A stretch of 64,000 nt of DNA, taken from assembly GCA_963722175.1 (NCBI GenBank), contig CAVRKA010000004.1, forward strand, positions 1,178,001-1,242,000, read 5' to 3'. Positions 34,658-44,822 of this stretch are shown one piece after another. The DNA is from WHSW01 sp963722175 (GTDB taxonomy: Bacteria; Actinomycetota; Thermoleophilia; Solirubrobacterales; 70-9). How positions within the stretch are numbered: the stretch's first letter is position 1; each line of letters begins with the position of its first letter. Below the pieces are notes generated by a model. That model did not search any database. It was not told the DNA's origin and was given only the letters and a program-made list of their open reading frames with translations. The position numbers were made by a program, and so were the translations under genes.

Positions 34658-34679
34658 CAGTGTGATTCTCGCACACTAG

Positions 34680-34728
34680 GTTGCATCACGCAACTCATCT
34701 CTGTACATTGGTTTCGTCAAGCAACCAA
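34680..34728. promoter_or_regulatory. Two candidate operators between the HxlR gene and the thioesterase unit
   Basis: GTTGC-ATCAC-GCAAC (34680-34694) is a perfect inverted repeat. TTGGTT (34708-34713) and AACCAA (34723-34728) form another. GCAAC occurs at 34690 and again at 34721, 31 bp apart, i.e. about three helical turns on the same DNA face. The site sits in the only gap between the divergent units. Confidence 0.5.
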
Positions 34729-34751
34729 CCCGCCGACCGAGGGGTGCGGAC

Positions 34752-34850
34752 ATGAGATTCATCGAGCTGGGACCCATCAACGTCACCTTCACCGACGAGG
34801 AGATCATCGCCGATCTCGTCTACCCGGCCCGGGAGGAGGGGTGCCGGTGA
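34752..34850 (+). CDS. 32-residue ORF coupled to the thioesterase gene
   Basis: ATG 34752 to TGA 34850 encodes 32 residues (MRFIELGPINVTFTDEEIIA and an acidic-to-basic end EEGCR). GGGG lies upstream as a possible ribosome site. The stop overlaps the next start in a GTGA, and GGAGGAGGGG near its end is a strong ribosome site for that gene. It may be a leader peptide or a small functional protein. Confidence 0.55.
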   Translation: MRFIELGPINVTFTDEEIIADLVYPAREEGCR

Positions 34851-35383
34851 CCTCGACCGAATCCGCCCTCGCCCACGCCGAGCGTTCCCCGGAGACGACC
34901 CGCACCCGGACGCTCACCTGGCAGGACCCGCTCGCCGGCGCCGCCGCCGGCGCCGAGCTGAGCGGGATCGAGTACATGCGGGCGCTGGCGTCCGGCGAGC
35001 TCCCGCCGCCGCCGATCGCCGTCCTGCTGCGCATGCAGCCGGTCGAGGTCGAGCCGGGCCACGCGGTCTTCGAGGGCACGCCCGGCGAGGAGCACTACAA
35101 CCCGATCGGGGTCGTGCACGGCGGCTACGCCGCCACCCTGCTCGACTCGGCGCTCGGCTGCGCCGTCCACACGACGCTCGAGCGCGGCGAGGCGTACACG
35201 ACCCTCGCCCTCGAGGTGAAGATGGTGCGGCCGATCACGGCCGAGGTCGAGCTGGTCCGTGCCGAGGGTGAGGTGCTCTACCGCGGCCGCCGTCAGGCGA
35301 CCGCGCAGGCGAAGCTGATCGACGCCGACGCCGGCAAGCTGCTCGCCCACGGGACCGCCACCTGCATGATCATCGGCTCGTGA
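34847..35383 (+). CDS. PaaI-type acyl-CoA thioesterase
   Basis: 178 residues, hotdog fold. EHYNPIGVVHGGYAATLLDS (about 84-103) holds the HGG catalytic segment; the Asp general base is in LLDSALG. The preceding EYMRALASGELPPPPIAVLL and following TLALEVKMVRPIT and LIDADAGKLLAHGTATCMI are standard. It probably hydrolyses aryl- or acyl-CoA to free CoA. The GTG start overlaps the TGA of the 32-codon ORF. The 3' end overlaps the convergent GGDEF-EAL gene by 14 bases. Confidence 0.87.
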   Translation: MTSTESALAHAERSPETTRTRTLTWQDPLAGAAAGAELSGIEYMRALASGELPPPPIAVLLRMQPVEVEPGHAVFEGTPGEEHYNPIGVVHGGYAATLLDSALGCAVHTTLERGEAYTTLALEVKMVRPITAEVELVRAEGEVLYRGRRQATAQAKLIDADAGKLLAHGTATCMIIGS

Positions 35384-37724
35384 GCGGCTGGCGCGCCCGC
35401 GCGCTGCTGGTGTAGGCGGGGGCGGGCTTCGGGTCCAGCAGGCGCTCGAGCTCGGCGGCGGGCACCGGCCTGCCGAGGTAGAAGCCCTGGCCGAAGTCGC
35501 AGCCGAGCCTGCGCAGCTCGGCGAGCTGCTCGGGCGTCTCGATCCCCTCGGCGACGACGAGCATGTCGAGGTCGGCGCCAAGGCCGATGATCGAGCCGGC
35601 GATCGCGGTCTGGCGGCGGTCGACCCCGATGTTGCTCACGAAGGACCGGTCGACCTTCAGCACGTCGACCGGGAACCGGGCGAGGTGGCGTAGCGATGCG
35701 TTCCCGGTCCCGAAGTCGTCGACCGCGAGCCTGACGCCGAGCAGGTTCAGATCGGCCATCCGCTCGGCCATCGTCTCGGGATCGCGCAGGAAGGCCGTCT
35801 CGGTGAGCTCGATCACCAGCCGGTCGGCCGGCAGTCCGGTGTCGGCGAGCGTCTCCCGGACCCCGCCGACCAGGGTCGGATCGGTGAACTGGGCGCTGGA
35901 GAAGTTGACGCAGAGGGTGAGGTCGTCGGCGGCCTCGTGGCGGCCGCGCCATTCCGCGAGCTGCCGGCACGCGTCGGCGAGCACCCAGCGCCCGAGCGGC
36001 AGCATCAGGCGGCTGTCCTCGGCGATCGGGATGAACTCGCCCGGCAGCAGCAGGCCGCGGGTCGGGTGCATCCAGCGGACCAGCGCCTCGACTCCCTCGA
36101 GCCGCTCCGTGCGCAGGTCGAGCAGCGGCTGGTAATGGAGAACGAGCTCGGCGCCGCGGAGCGCCTTCGCGAGGCCCTCCTCGAGCTCGAGCCGCTCGAC
36201 CATCGCGACGTGCATCTCGGGCTCGAACGCCTGCTGCTGTCCCTTGCCCTTCGCCTTCGCCCGGTAGAGCGCGAGGTCGGCGTTGCGCAGCAGGTCGTCC
36301 GCTTGGTCGCCGCCGACCGCGATCCCGATGCTGGCGCCGATGAACACCTGGCGGCCACGGACGGAGAACGGCTCGCCCATCGCGTCCAGGATCCGCTTCG
36401 CGACGCGCGCGACCCGCTCCTCGTCCACGTCTTCGAGCAGGACGACGAACTCGTCGCCGCCGAACCGCGCCGCGGTGTCGGCATTTCGGACGCAGGCGAG
36501 CAGCCGCGTTGCCGCCTCGCGCAGCAGCTCGTCCCCGGCCGCGTGGCCGAGGCTGTCGTTCACGGTCTTGAAGGTGTCGAGGTCGATGAACAGGACGGCG
36601 GTCTCGGTGTTGACCCGCGCGGCGCGGGCGAGGGCGTGGTCGAGCCGGTCGATCAGCAGGAGCCGGTTCGGCAGGCCGGTCAGCGAGTCGTGGAACGCCT
36701 GGTGGATCGCGTCCTCGACCGTGCGCGCGTCGGTGAGCGCGAGGCTCGCGTGGTCGGCGAACGCGAGCAGCATCTCGCGCTCGGCCTTCGAGTAGGTGCG
36801 CCCGGCCTGGTGGGTGGCGACGACCAGGCTGCCGACCACCTTGCCGTGCTCGTGGACCGGCGCGGCGAGCGCGGCCCGGATCCCGTCGGTGGCGAACGCC
36901 GGCAGGCTGTGGTCGTCGGTCGCGTAGTCCTCGACCACGATCAGCCGGTCCTCGGCGGCCGCGCGGCCGCCGGCGCCGCGTCCGATCGGGCAGCGTCGCA
37001 TCTCGCGGACGATCTCGGGCTTGATCCCCGACGAGGCGACCAGGATCAGCTGCTCGGGGTCCTGCTGGTCGATCAGCCGCAGGCCGACGGTCTCGTCGCC
37101 GAGCAGGTCTTCGGCGCCGGCGACGATCGCCTCGAGCACCTCGTGCAGGTCGCGCCGGCTGACGATCGAGCTCTGGATCTTCGAGAGCCGCTCCAGCAGC
37201 CGGCGCCGTTCCTCGAGCGAGACGACGAGCTGGGCGTTCTCCGCCGCCTGCTGCTCGCTGAGCTCGCGCAGGCCGCGCTCGGCCTCGACGACCCGCAGGA
37301 GCCGGACGGTCTGGGCCAGCATCCGCGCCATCCCGCGCGTCAGGTTGCGCTCCTCGGACGAGAAAGGGAGCTCCTCGTCGCGGGCGAGGATGAGGGCGGT
37401 GAGGCGCTCGTCGCCGATCGGGGTGACGAGGGCCTGGCAGGCGCCGATCCCCGGCACCTCGAGTCGGTCGGTCTCGCCGAGCCGCACGCGGTTGATCGCC
37501 TCGTGCGGGACGGCGCTGATCCCGAACCCGGTGGCGACGACGATCTCGCCGTCGGCGTCGACGATCGCCCCGACCTCGGCCTCGAAGGCCTCCGTCGCGC
37601 GTTCCACGGCACCCTGGACCGCGGTCAGCTCGTCGCCGGCCTCCGAGACCGCGGCCAGGAACTCGGTCAGCTGCTGGGCCGCCCAGCTCGTCGGCACGGA
37701 CGGCTGTTCGGGCCCGCGATCCAT
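35370..37724 (-). CDS. GAF-GGDEF-EAL cyclic-di-GMP enzyme
   Basis: 784 residues, soluble. Order: N-terminal GAF-like region (about 20-150), a coiled-coil (about 160-190, SLEERRRLLERLSKIQSS), a second GAF (about 195-345, SLVVATHQAGRTYSKAERE), GGDEF (about 360-510) and EAL (about 525-775). The synthase motif RFGGDEF is intact and the product-inhibition site RNAD lies five residues before it, as in regulated cyclases. The phosphodiesterase side has EALVRW, NFSSAQF, ELTETAF, DDFGTGN and VAEGIETPEQL, so both activities look possible. It follows the FIST gene by seven bases. Confidence 0.9.
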   Translation of the reverse strand: MDRGPEQPSVPTSWAAQQLTEFLAAVSEAGDELTAVQGAVERATEAFEAEVGAIVDADGEIVVATGFGISAVPHEAINRVRLGETDRLEVPGIGACQALVTPIGDERLTALILARDEELPFSSEERNLTRGMARMLAQTVRLLRVVEAERGLRELSEQQAAENAQLVVSLEERRRLLERLSKIQSSIVSRRDLHEVLEAIVAGAEDLLGDETVGLRLIDQQDPEQLILVASSGIKPEIVREMRRCPIGRGAGGRAAAEDRLIVVEDYATDDHSLPAFATDGIRAALAAPVHEHGKVVGSLVVATHQAGRTYSKAEREMLLAFADHASLALTDARTVEDAIHQAFHDSLTGLPNRLLLIDRLDHALARAARVNTETAVLFIDLDTFKTVNDSLGHAAGDELLREAATRLLACVRNADTAARFGGDEFVVLLEDVDEERVARVAKRILDAMGEPFSVRGRQVFIGASIGIAVGGDQADDLLRNADLALYRAKAKGKGQQQAFEPEMHVAMVERLELEEGLAKALRGAELVLHYQPLLDLRTERLEGVEALVRWMHPTRGLLLPGEFIPIAEDSRLMLPLGRWVLADACRQLAEWRGRHEAADDLTLCVNFSSAQFTDPTLVGGVRETLADTGLPADRLVIELTETAFLRDPETMAERMADLNLLGVRLAVDDFGTGNASLRHLARFPVDVLKVDRSFVSNIGVDRRQTAIAGSIIGLGADLDMLVVAEGIETPEQLAELRRLGCDFGQGFYLGRPVPAAELERLLDPKPAPAYTSSARARQPLTSR

Positions 37725-37731
37725 CGCTCGC

Positions 37732-38976
37732 TCAGCCGAGCGCGAGCGCGACGAAGGTCTGACTGTGGAGCGCGTTGACGCCCTTGACCCGCGCGATCTC
37801 GCCGTAGGTGTAGAGGCCCCCGAACGGCGCCCCGCCGACACAACTGCGGATCTGCTCGACCTCGTCGGCGATCCGGTCGTCGGTCAGCACCCCTCGGCGC
37901 CCGATGCAGTCGAAGGCGAGCAGTCCCAGCGGAGCGGCGCCCCCGAGGCCGGCGATCGCCTGATCGCAGGCCGACGCGGTCGAGCGCAGCACCGAGTCGC
38001 CGTCGCCGCGCATGAACCAGGCGAGCCCGCCGGCCGGGACCTCGGCGGTGCAGATGATCGAACGGCCGGCGAAGTCGGCCTCGCTGACGCAGCGCACCGG
38101 CTCGTGGCCGTTCGGGCGCTGGCCGAGCCCGAGCGGGTGGGTGCGGGCCCAGCGCGTGAACTCCTGTGAGTCGGCGGCGACTTCGGGCGGCGCACCGAGG
38201 CGGTCGAGGTATTCGTCGAGCGCGGGCCGGTCGTCGATCTCGATCACGTGATTGGCCCGCGAGGTGGTGACCAGCATCGGCTCGCCGGTGCGCTCCCAGC
38301 CATGGCTCCACCCGATCCCGAGCGGCCCGTCGGAGGCGATCGCCGCGGCGGCGACGCCGCCGGAGATCACCTGGTCGCCGTGGATCTGGAAGGTCCGCTC
38401 CATCTTCATCGCGTCGCCCGCGCAGCCGCCGACGAGCGGCACGGTGGAGCCGACGATCTCGTGCACTCCGCGGATCATCTCCTGCTGGTTGCCGGAGGCG
38501 CCGTCGGAGAGCAGCAGGAGGGCGCGGTTGGGCCGGCGGTCGTCGAGGTTGGCGATCGCCTTCGCCGCGTCCGCGCCCGCCCGGCGGAGCTGGCCGCTGT
38601 CGCCGCGCCCGGAGGCCGTGTGGACCTCGAACCCGTCGCCGCCGAGCGCGGCGACGACCACGCCGCCGTCGCCGGCGCCGTCGTGGGAGATCTCGCCGGC
38701 GGTCGTGCAGCCGATCAGCTCGGCCTCGCCGGAGACGGAGCGGATCCCGCTCGCGAGCGCCTCGAGGTCGTGGGAGTCGGAGACGAAGGCGATCAGAAGC
38801 TTCGCGTCGCGGCCGGCGAGCGCCTCGGTGGCGGCCTCGCGGCCGGCATGCTCGGAGCCGAGGCCCTGGGCCTGGAGGTGGGCCATCGACACCCACCGCG
38901 CGATCGGCGGCGCCGCGCTCCCGTTGGTGTGGGGAGCGCCATGCGAGCGCCCGTCATGGGTCCGTGCGGCTCCCAT
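37732..38976 (-). CDS. FIST-domain sensor protein
   Basis: 414 residues with FIST N (about 55-220: LLIAFVSDSHDLEALASGIR, LIGCTTAGEISHDG) and FIST C (about 240-405: LGIGWSHGWERTGEPMLVTT, GAAPLGLLAFDCIGRR and APFGGLYTYGEIARVKG). FIST proteins bind small ligands and signal to partners. The gene sits directly before the GAF-GGDEF-EAL gene, so it probably senses a ligand and adjusts cyclic-di-GMP. It has no signal peptide. Confidence 0.88.
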   Translation of the reverse strand: MGAARTHDGRSHGAPHTNGSAAPPIARWVSMAHLQAQGLGSEHAGREAATEALAGRDAKLLIAFVSDSHDLEALASGIRSVSGEAELIGCTTAGEISHDGAGDGGVVVAALGGDGFEVHTASGRGDSGQLRRAGADAAKAIANLDDRRPNRALLLLSDGASGNQQEMIRGVHEIVGSTVPLVGGCAGDAMKMERTFQIHGDQVISGGVAAAAIASDGPLGIGWSHGWERTGEPMLVTTSRANHVIEIDDRPALDEYLDRLGAPPEVAADSQEFTRWARTHPLGLGQRPNGHEPVRCVSEADFAGRSIICTAEVPAGGLAWFMRGDGDSVLRSTASACDQAIAGLGGAAPLGLLAFDCIGRRGVLTDDRIADEVEQIRSCVGGAPFGGLYTYGEIARVKGVNALHSQTFVALALG

Positions 38977-39040
38977 GCCACGCCTATCGACCTCACGCGG
39001 CCAAACCTTTAGGCGCTGCCGTGCGTGAGCCGTGCCTGAA

Positions 39041-40486
39041 TCAGGTGGTCAGATCGAGGGCCAGGCGGACCAGCAGCCGGACGCCGAAGCCGCTGGCGCC
39101 CTTGCCGACGTACTCGCGGCCGGTGTCCCAGGCCGTGCCGGCGATGTCGAGGTGCGCCCACGGGACGTCATCGACGAACTCCTCCAGGAACGAGGCCGCG
39201 TAGATCGTCCCGGCCTTGCGCTTCGCCGAGACGTTGGTGAGGTCGGCGACGGTGCCCTTGGTGAGCTGCTTGTACTCCGGATGCAGCGGCAGGCGCCAGG
39301 CGAGCTCGCCGCTTTCGGTCGCCGCGCGCTCGAGCTCAGCCGCCCAGTCGTCGTCGTTGGAGATCAGCGCCGCGTAGGTTGAGCCGAGCGCGACGACGAC
39401 CGCGCCGGTCAGCGTCGCGATGTCGACGAGCCGCTCGGCGCCCTGCTCGCGAACGCAGAAGGTGAGCGCGTCGGCGAGGATCAGCCGGCCCTCGGCATCG
39501 GTGTTGTTCACCTCGACCGTCTTGCCGTTGAGCTGGGTGATGATGTCGCCGGGCTTGATCGCGGTGCCGCTGGGCATGTTCTCGGTCGCCGGGACAGCCG
39601 CCACCAAATCGAGCTCCAGCCCGAGCTCGGCGATCGCGGCCACCGCCTCGATCACGGCGGCGCCGCCGGACATGTCCATCTTCATCTCGTGCATCCCCGC
39701 CGAGGGCTTGATCGAGATCCCGCCGCTGTCGAAGGTGACCGCCTTGCCCACGAGCCCGATCCGCGGGCCCGAGCCGCCGCCGCTGTAGCGGATGCCGATC
39801 AGGCGCGGCTCGGTCTCCGAACCCTGGGAGACCGCGATCAGGCCGCCCATCCCCATGGCGACGATCGCCTCGCGGTCGAGGACGTCGACCTCGACCTTGT
39901 CGTGGGCCACTGCGATCTCCTCGGCGCGGGCGGCGAGTGCCTGCGGGGTGAGCTCGTTCGACGGCAGGTTCTGCAGGTCGCGGGCGCGGTTGGCCGCGTC
40001 GGCGGCGACCAGGGCCACCTCGGCGGGCCCGCGGACGGCGTCGTCCGCGACCAGGACCAGACGCTGCAGGCGGGCGGACCGGGAGTCGTCATCGTCGTCG
40101 TCGCCGGAGCGATAGCGGTCGAAGCGGTAGGCGGCGAGGACCGTGCCCTCGACGAGCGCCGCGGCCCGCTCGCTCGTGTCGCCGCCGGCCGGCACGACCC
40201 AGGCGATCGACTCCGCTTCGAAGCTCGCGGCCCGCTTCGCGGCCAGCGCGGCGGCCACCCGCAGGCGCTCGGCATCGATGTCGCCGGGGTCGCCGAGTCC
40301 GACCACGAGGGCGCGGGCAGGCGTCTGCGGGTGCAGGAGGGTGAGCTTCTTGAAGCCGGTCCTGACGTCGGCGGCGCCGGCGGCGCCGGCGAGGTCGTCG
40401 GGCAGCGAGTCGCCCTTGGCGAGCCCGACGGCGACCAGGTCGGCGTCGAGCTCGGCGATCGGAGTGGATGTGACCTCGAGCTGCAA
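39041..40486 (-). CDS. pepA: Leucyl aminopeptidase (M17)
   Basis: A 481-residue cytosolic hexameric aminopeptidase with two metal ions. The active-site Lys is in LVGKAVTFDSGGISIKPSAG (about 253-272), and the metal/bicarbonate site is NNTDAEGRLILADAL (about 327-341). The metal-ligand Asp is in MKMDMSGGAAV. It begins at TTG 40486; a TAGACT box lies eight bases upstream and there is no ribosome site. The N-terminal domain is of ordinary length. Confidence 0.92.
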   Translation of the reverse strand: MQLEVTSTPIAELDADLVAVGLAKGDSLPDDLAGAAGAADVRTGFKKLTLLHPQTPARALVVGLGDPGDIDAERLRVAAALAAKRAASFEAESIAWVVPAGGDTSERAAALVEGTVLAAYRFDRYRSGDDDDDDSRSARLQRLVLVADDAVRGPAEVALVAADAANRARDLQNLPSNELTPQALAARAEEIAVAHDKVEVDVLDREAIVAMGMGGLIAVSQGSETEPRLIGIRYSGGGSGPRIGLVGKAVTFDSGGISIKPSAGMHEMKMDMSGGAAVIEAVAAIAELGLELDLVAAVPATENMPSGTAIKPGDIITQLNGKTVEVNNTDAEGRLILADALTFCVREQGAERLVDIATLTGAVVVALGSTYAALISNDDDWAAELERAATESGELAWRLPLHPEYKQLTKGTVADLTNVSAKRKAGTIYAASFLEEFVDDVPWAHLDIAGTAWDTGREYVGKGASGFGVRLLVRLALDLTT

Positions 40487-40494
40487 GGGGCGCG

Positions 40495-40500
40495 AGTCTA
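40495..40500 (-). promoter_or_regulatory. -10 box TAGACT, leaderless TTG start for pepA
   Basis: Minus-strand TAGACT, eight bases before TTG 40486. A leaderless message starting at a TTG codon would be unusual. Confidence 0.45.
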
Positions 40501-40607
40501 TGAAAAGGAGTCCTGGCTACCGGACCAGGTTGCTCGACCGGTGGCTAGCATTGAGTCAGTCCTTCGCGGCCTCCGCCGCCCTCAGTCCACAGAGCAGAAA
40601 GGCTTCG

Positions 40608-41792
40608 ATGTCCCAGACAGTCATCCTCGGCACCGCCCGCACCCCGTTCGGGAAAATGGGGGGCGCGTTCGCGACGAAGGGCGCGCCGGAGCTCGGCGGC
40701 GAGGCGATCGGGGCGGCGCTCGAGCGCGCCGAGGTCGGCGCCGACCAGGTGCAGCAGGTGATCTTCGGACAGGTGCTGCAGGCCGGCCAGGGTCAGATCC
40801 CCTCGCGCCAGGCGCAGATCGAGGCCGGGATCCCGAAGGAGGTCCCGTCGGAGACGATCAACAAGGTCTGCGCCTCGGGGATGCGGGCGATCGGGCTCGC
40901 CGACCAGGCGATCCGCGCCGGCGACCTCGAGATCGGCGTCACCGGCGGGATGGAGTCGATGTCGAACGCGCCCTATCTGCTGCCGGGCGCCCGGTTCGGC
41001 TTCCGGATGGGCGACGTGACGGCGGTCGACTCGATGACCCACGACGGGCTCACCAACCCGTTCACGGACAAGCAGATGATCAACGAGGCGAGCGAGGTCT
41101 CGAACGAGCTCGAGATCACCCGTCCCGACATGGACCGCTGGGCGGCGCGCTCGCACCAGCTCGCCGCCAAGGCGACCGACGAGGGCAGGCTCGCCGACGA
41201 GATCGTCTCGGTCACGGTGAAGAGCCGCAAGGCCGAGACCGTGGTCGAGGCCGACGAGGCGATTCGCCCGGACTCGACCGTGGAGACGCTGGCGAAGCTG
41301 CCGGGAATCGGCGGCGAGGACGCGACCCACACGGCCGGCAACGCGCCCGGCGTCAACGACGGCGCCGCCGCGGTGGTCGTCGCCTCCGACGAGTGGGCCG
41401 CGGCCAACGGCCGTACGCCGCTCGCCCGGGTGCTCGCCTACGGCACGGTCGCCGACGACTTCCCGTACCTCGCCCGGACGCCGGCGAACGCCGCCAAGCA
41501 GGCGCTCGAGAAGCTCGGCAAGTCGGCCGACGAGATCGACCTCTGGGAGATCAACGAGGCGTTCGCCTCGGTCGCCCTGAACTCGGTGCGGATGCTCGGC
41601 GTCGACGAGGAGAAGGTGAACGTGAACGGCGGCGCGATCGCGCTCGGCCACCCGATTGGCGCCTCCGGCGCCCGGATCGTCGGCGCCCTCGTGCACGAGC
41701 TGCGCCGTCGCGGCGGCGGACTGGGCTGCGCGGCGATCTGCTCCGGCGGCGGCCAGGGCGACGCCATCGTGATCGAGGTCAACGGGTCCTGA
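40608..41792 (+). CDS. Acetyl-CoA C-acetyltransferase (thiolase)
   Basis: 394 residues. Nucleophile Cys in TINKVCASGMRAIG (about 84-97), His in GGAIALGHPIGASGARI (about 343-359), and the second Cys in AAICSGGGQGDAIVIE near the C-terminus. The length is typical of type II thiolase, which either cleaves 3-ketoacyl-CoA or condenses acetyl-CoA. ATG 40608 follows GAAAGG; TAGCAT about 60 bases upstream may be the -10 box. It is placed ahead of the HAD gene. Confidence 0.92.
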   Translation: MSQTVILGTARTPFGKMGGAFATKGAPELGGEAIGAALERAEVGADQVQQVIFGQVLQAGQGQIPSRQAQIEAGIPKEVPSETINKVCASGMRAIGLADQAIRAGDLEIGVTGGMESMSNAPYLLPGARFGFRMGDVTAVDSMTHDGLTNPFTDKQMINEASEVSNELEITRPDMDRWAARSHQLAAKATDEGRLADEIVSVTVKSRKAETVVEADEAIRPDSTVETLAKLPGIGGEDATHTAGNAPGVNDGAAAVVVASDEWAAANGRTPLARVLAYGTVADDFPYLARTPANAAKQALEKLGKSADEIDLWEINEAFASVALNSVRMLGVDEEKVNVNGGAIALGHPIGASGARIVGALVHELRRRGGGLGCAAICSGGGQGDAIVIEVNGS

Positions 41793-41848
41793 CCCGTCCT
41801 GCGGCAGACCGGCCCGCGGCGGACGCGAAGCGGAGCACGCGGGACGTC

Positions 41849-42595
41849 ATGGGGGAAGAACGCCGCGAAGCGGCCTTCTTCGATTTAGACAGGACCCTGA
41901 TCTCGGGGTCGTCGGGCCTTCCGTGGGCGCGGGCGGCGACCAAGGCGGGGCTGATCAGCCGCGGCCAGATGCTGCGCTGGGGCGTTGACGCGATGCGCTT
42001 TCGGCTCCGGGGCTCGACCGACGAGGCGACCGAGAAGCTGCTCGAAGAGATCAAGCAGGTCTTCAACGGCGTCTCGGCGCGCCAGATCGCCCGCATGGCT
42101 CCGGAGGTGCTGGTCGGGGTGCTGCCGCGGATCTACCCGGAGATGCTCGAGGAGGTCTACGCGCACCAGGACGCAGGACGGCCGACCTTCATCGTCTCCG
42201 CCGCCGGCGACGAGCTCGTCAAGCTGCTCGCCCGGATCCTCTACATGGACGGCGGGATCGGGACCAGCTACGAGATCGGCGAGGACGGCCGGTTCACGGG
42301 CGAGCTCGGCGGCGCGTTCATGTACGGGGAGGGCAAGGTCGAGGCGATGCGCAGCTTCGCCGACGAGCACGGGATCGACCTCGAGCGCTCGTACGCGTAC
42401 TCGGATTCGGTCTCCGATCTGCCGATGCTGCGCGCCGTCGGCATCCCGGTCGTCGTCAACCCCGACGAGGAGCTGACGCGCGATCGCCCGCGAGCGCGGC
42501 TGGCGGGTGATGCGGTTCGAGCGACTCGGCCGGCGACTGGCTCTGGCGGCGCTCAGCGTCGTCCTGGTCGGCGCCGGGCTCCTGGGACGACATAG
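41849..42595 (+). pseudogene. HAD-IB phosphatase with apparent +1 frameshift near its 3' end
   Basis: As read, 248 residues. The HAD motif I is FFDLDRTLISGSSG (about 10-23), motif II SAAGD, motif III YGEGKVEAM and motif IV YSDSVSDLPML, all intact, so the catalytic core is present (SerB/CicA-like). After VVVNPDEEL the frame becomes Arg/Pro-rich with poor third-position GC. Skipping one base at 42479 gives AIARERGWRVMRFERLGRRL, then LALAALSVVLVGAGLLG, a normal family end plus a membrane anchor, in a frame that stays open to TGA 42654. A one-base insertion, a sequencing error or programmed shifting are the options. The core should still function. Confidence 0.75.
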
Positions 42596-42598
42596 GAT
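42593..42598 (+). promoter_or_regulatory. -10 box TAGGAT, leaderless start for the amidase
   Basis: TAGGAT ends six bases before GTG 42605. Confidence 0.45.
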
Positions 42599-42604
42599 CG
42601 CCGA

Positions 42605-44014
<1,410 letters not shown>

Positions 44015-44024
44015 GCACGCACGG

Positions 44025-44798
44025 TCACTCTGCGAGCCGTTCGGCGAGCCAGAGGTCCCAGAGCCACGACGCGCCCTGATGGCCATCGCGCCTCACGGTC
44101 AGGGCGCCACGCTCCGAACCCACCTTGACGCCCTCCCACGTGCCCACCTCACCACGGCCGGCGTAACCGTGGATCGTCTCAGCATCATCGAGCGGCTCGG
44201 GCTCCACCTCACTCGCCACCCGCACCACGGACCCGCGCGCGCTCAGCGCGACCGAAACGCGCCGCCCGTACCGCTCCCCGACCATCGTCGCACCGTTCTG
44301 CTCCAGCCCGAGCGGCCCCAGCACAGCCGCCGAGGCGTCGGTCGCGCGGCGCAGGACGAGCGGTACCGCCGCGGCCCAGGCGATCACGATCGCGACGGTC
44401 GCGATCAGGGTCGCCCGCGGGCTGCCCACCTCGAGCCCCTCCTGGACGATCGCCGCGAGCGCGAGTGCGGTGACGAGCGCCCCGAGCGCGACATAGGCCC
44501 GGGCGGTGCGGCGCATGCCGCCGATCGCGCGGGCGCTGCCGGGGCTCGCCGACCCCTCGACCGAGAGCTCGGCCAGCAGCGCGTCGAGCCCGGGATCGGA
44601 CCGCGGCCGCGTCTGCCACCAGGCGACCCCGAAGACGCCGGTGAAGAACGCCGCCCCGCCCGCCGCGAAGGCGATCAGCACCGGGGCGCCGTCGGTGGGA
44701 TCGTCGTTGAGGACCGCGACCAGGACCGTGATCCCGATCCAGAGCGGGATCCCGATCAGGCAGAAGACGGCCCAGCCGCGGTTCGCCGAGCGCGACAT
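44025..44798 (-). CDS. Hypothetical membrane protein
   Basis: 257 residues with about four helices: VFCLIGIPLWIGITVLVAVL (about 10-29), VLIAFAAGGAAFFTGVFGVA (about 38-57), YVALGALVTALALAAIV (about 102-118) and ATLIATVAIVIAWAAAVPLV (about 130-149). A soluble C-terminal domain (about 150-257) of mixed beta strands ends with GASWLWDLWLAERLAE. The family is not recognised. It follows the PNPOx-like gene by 24 bases on the same strand. Confidence 0.7.
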   Translation of the reverse strand: MSRSANRGWAVFCLIGIPLWIGITVLVAVLNDDPTDGAPVLIAFAAGGAAFFTGVFGVAWWQTRPRSDPGLDALLAELSVEGSASPGSARAIGGMRRTARAYVALGALVTALALAAIVQEGLEVGSPRATLIATVAIVIAWAAAVPLVLRRATDASAAVLGPLGLEQNGATMVGERYGRRVSVALSARGSVVRVASEVEPEPLDDAETIHGYAGRGEVGTWEGVKVGSERGALTVRRDGHQGASWLWDLWLAERLAE

Positions 44799-44822
44799 CG
44801 AACCGTCGTCCCGGCGGACCGC

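Noticed and set aside
39689..42595. Open frame of 968 codons running through pepA, thiolase and the HAD gene
   Set aside because: Its real part is only the HAD gene from 41849; the rest overlaps two recognised genes in other frames.
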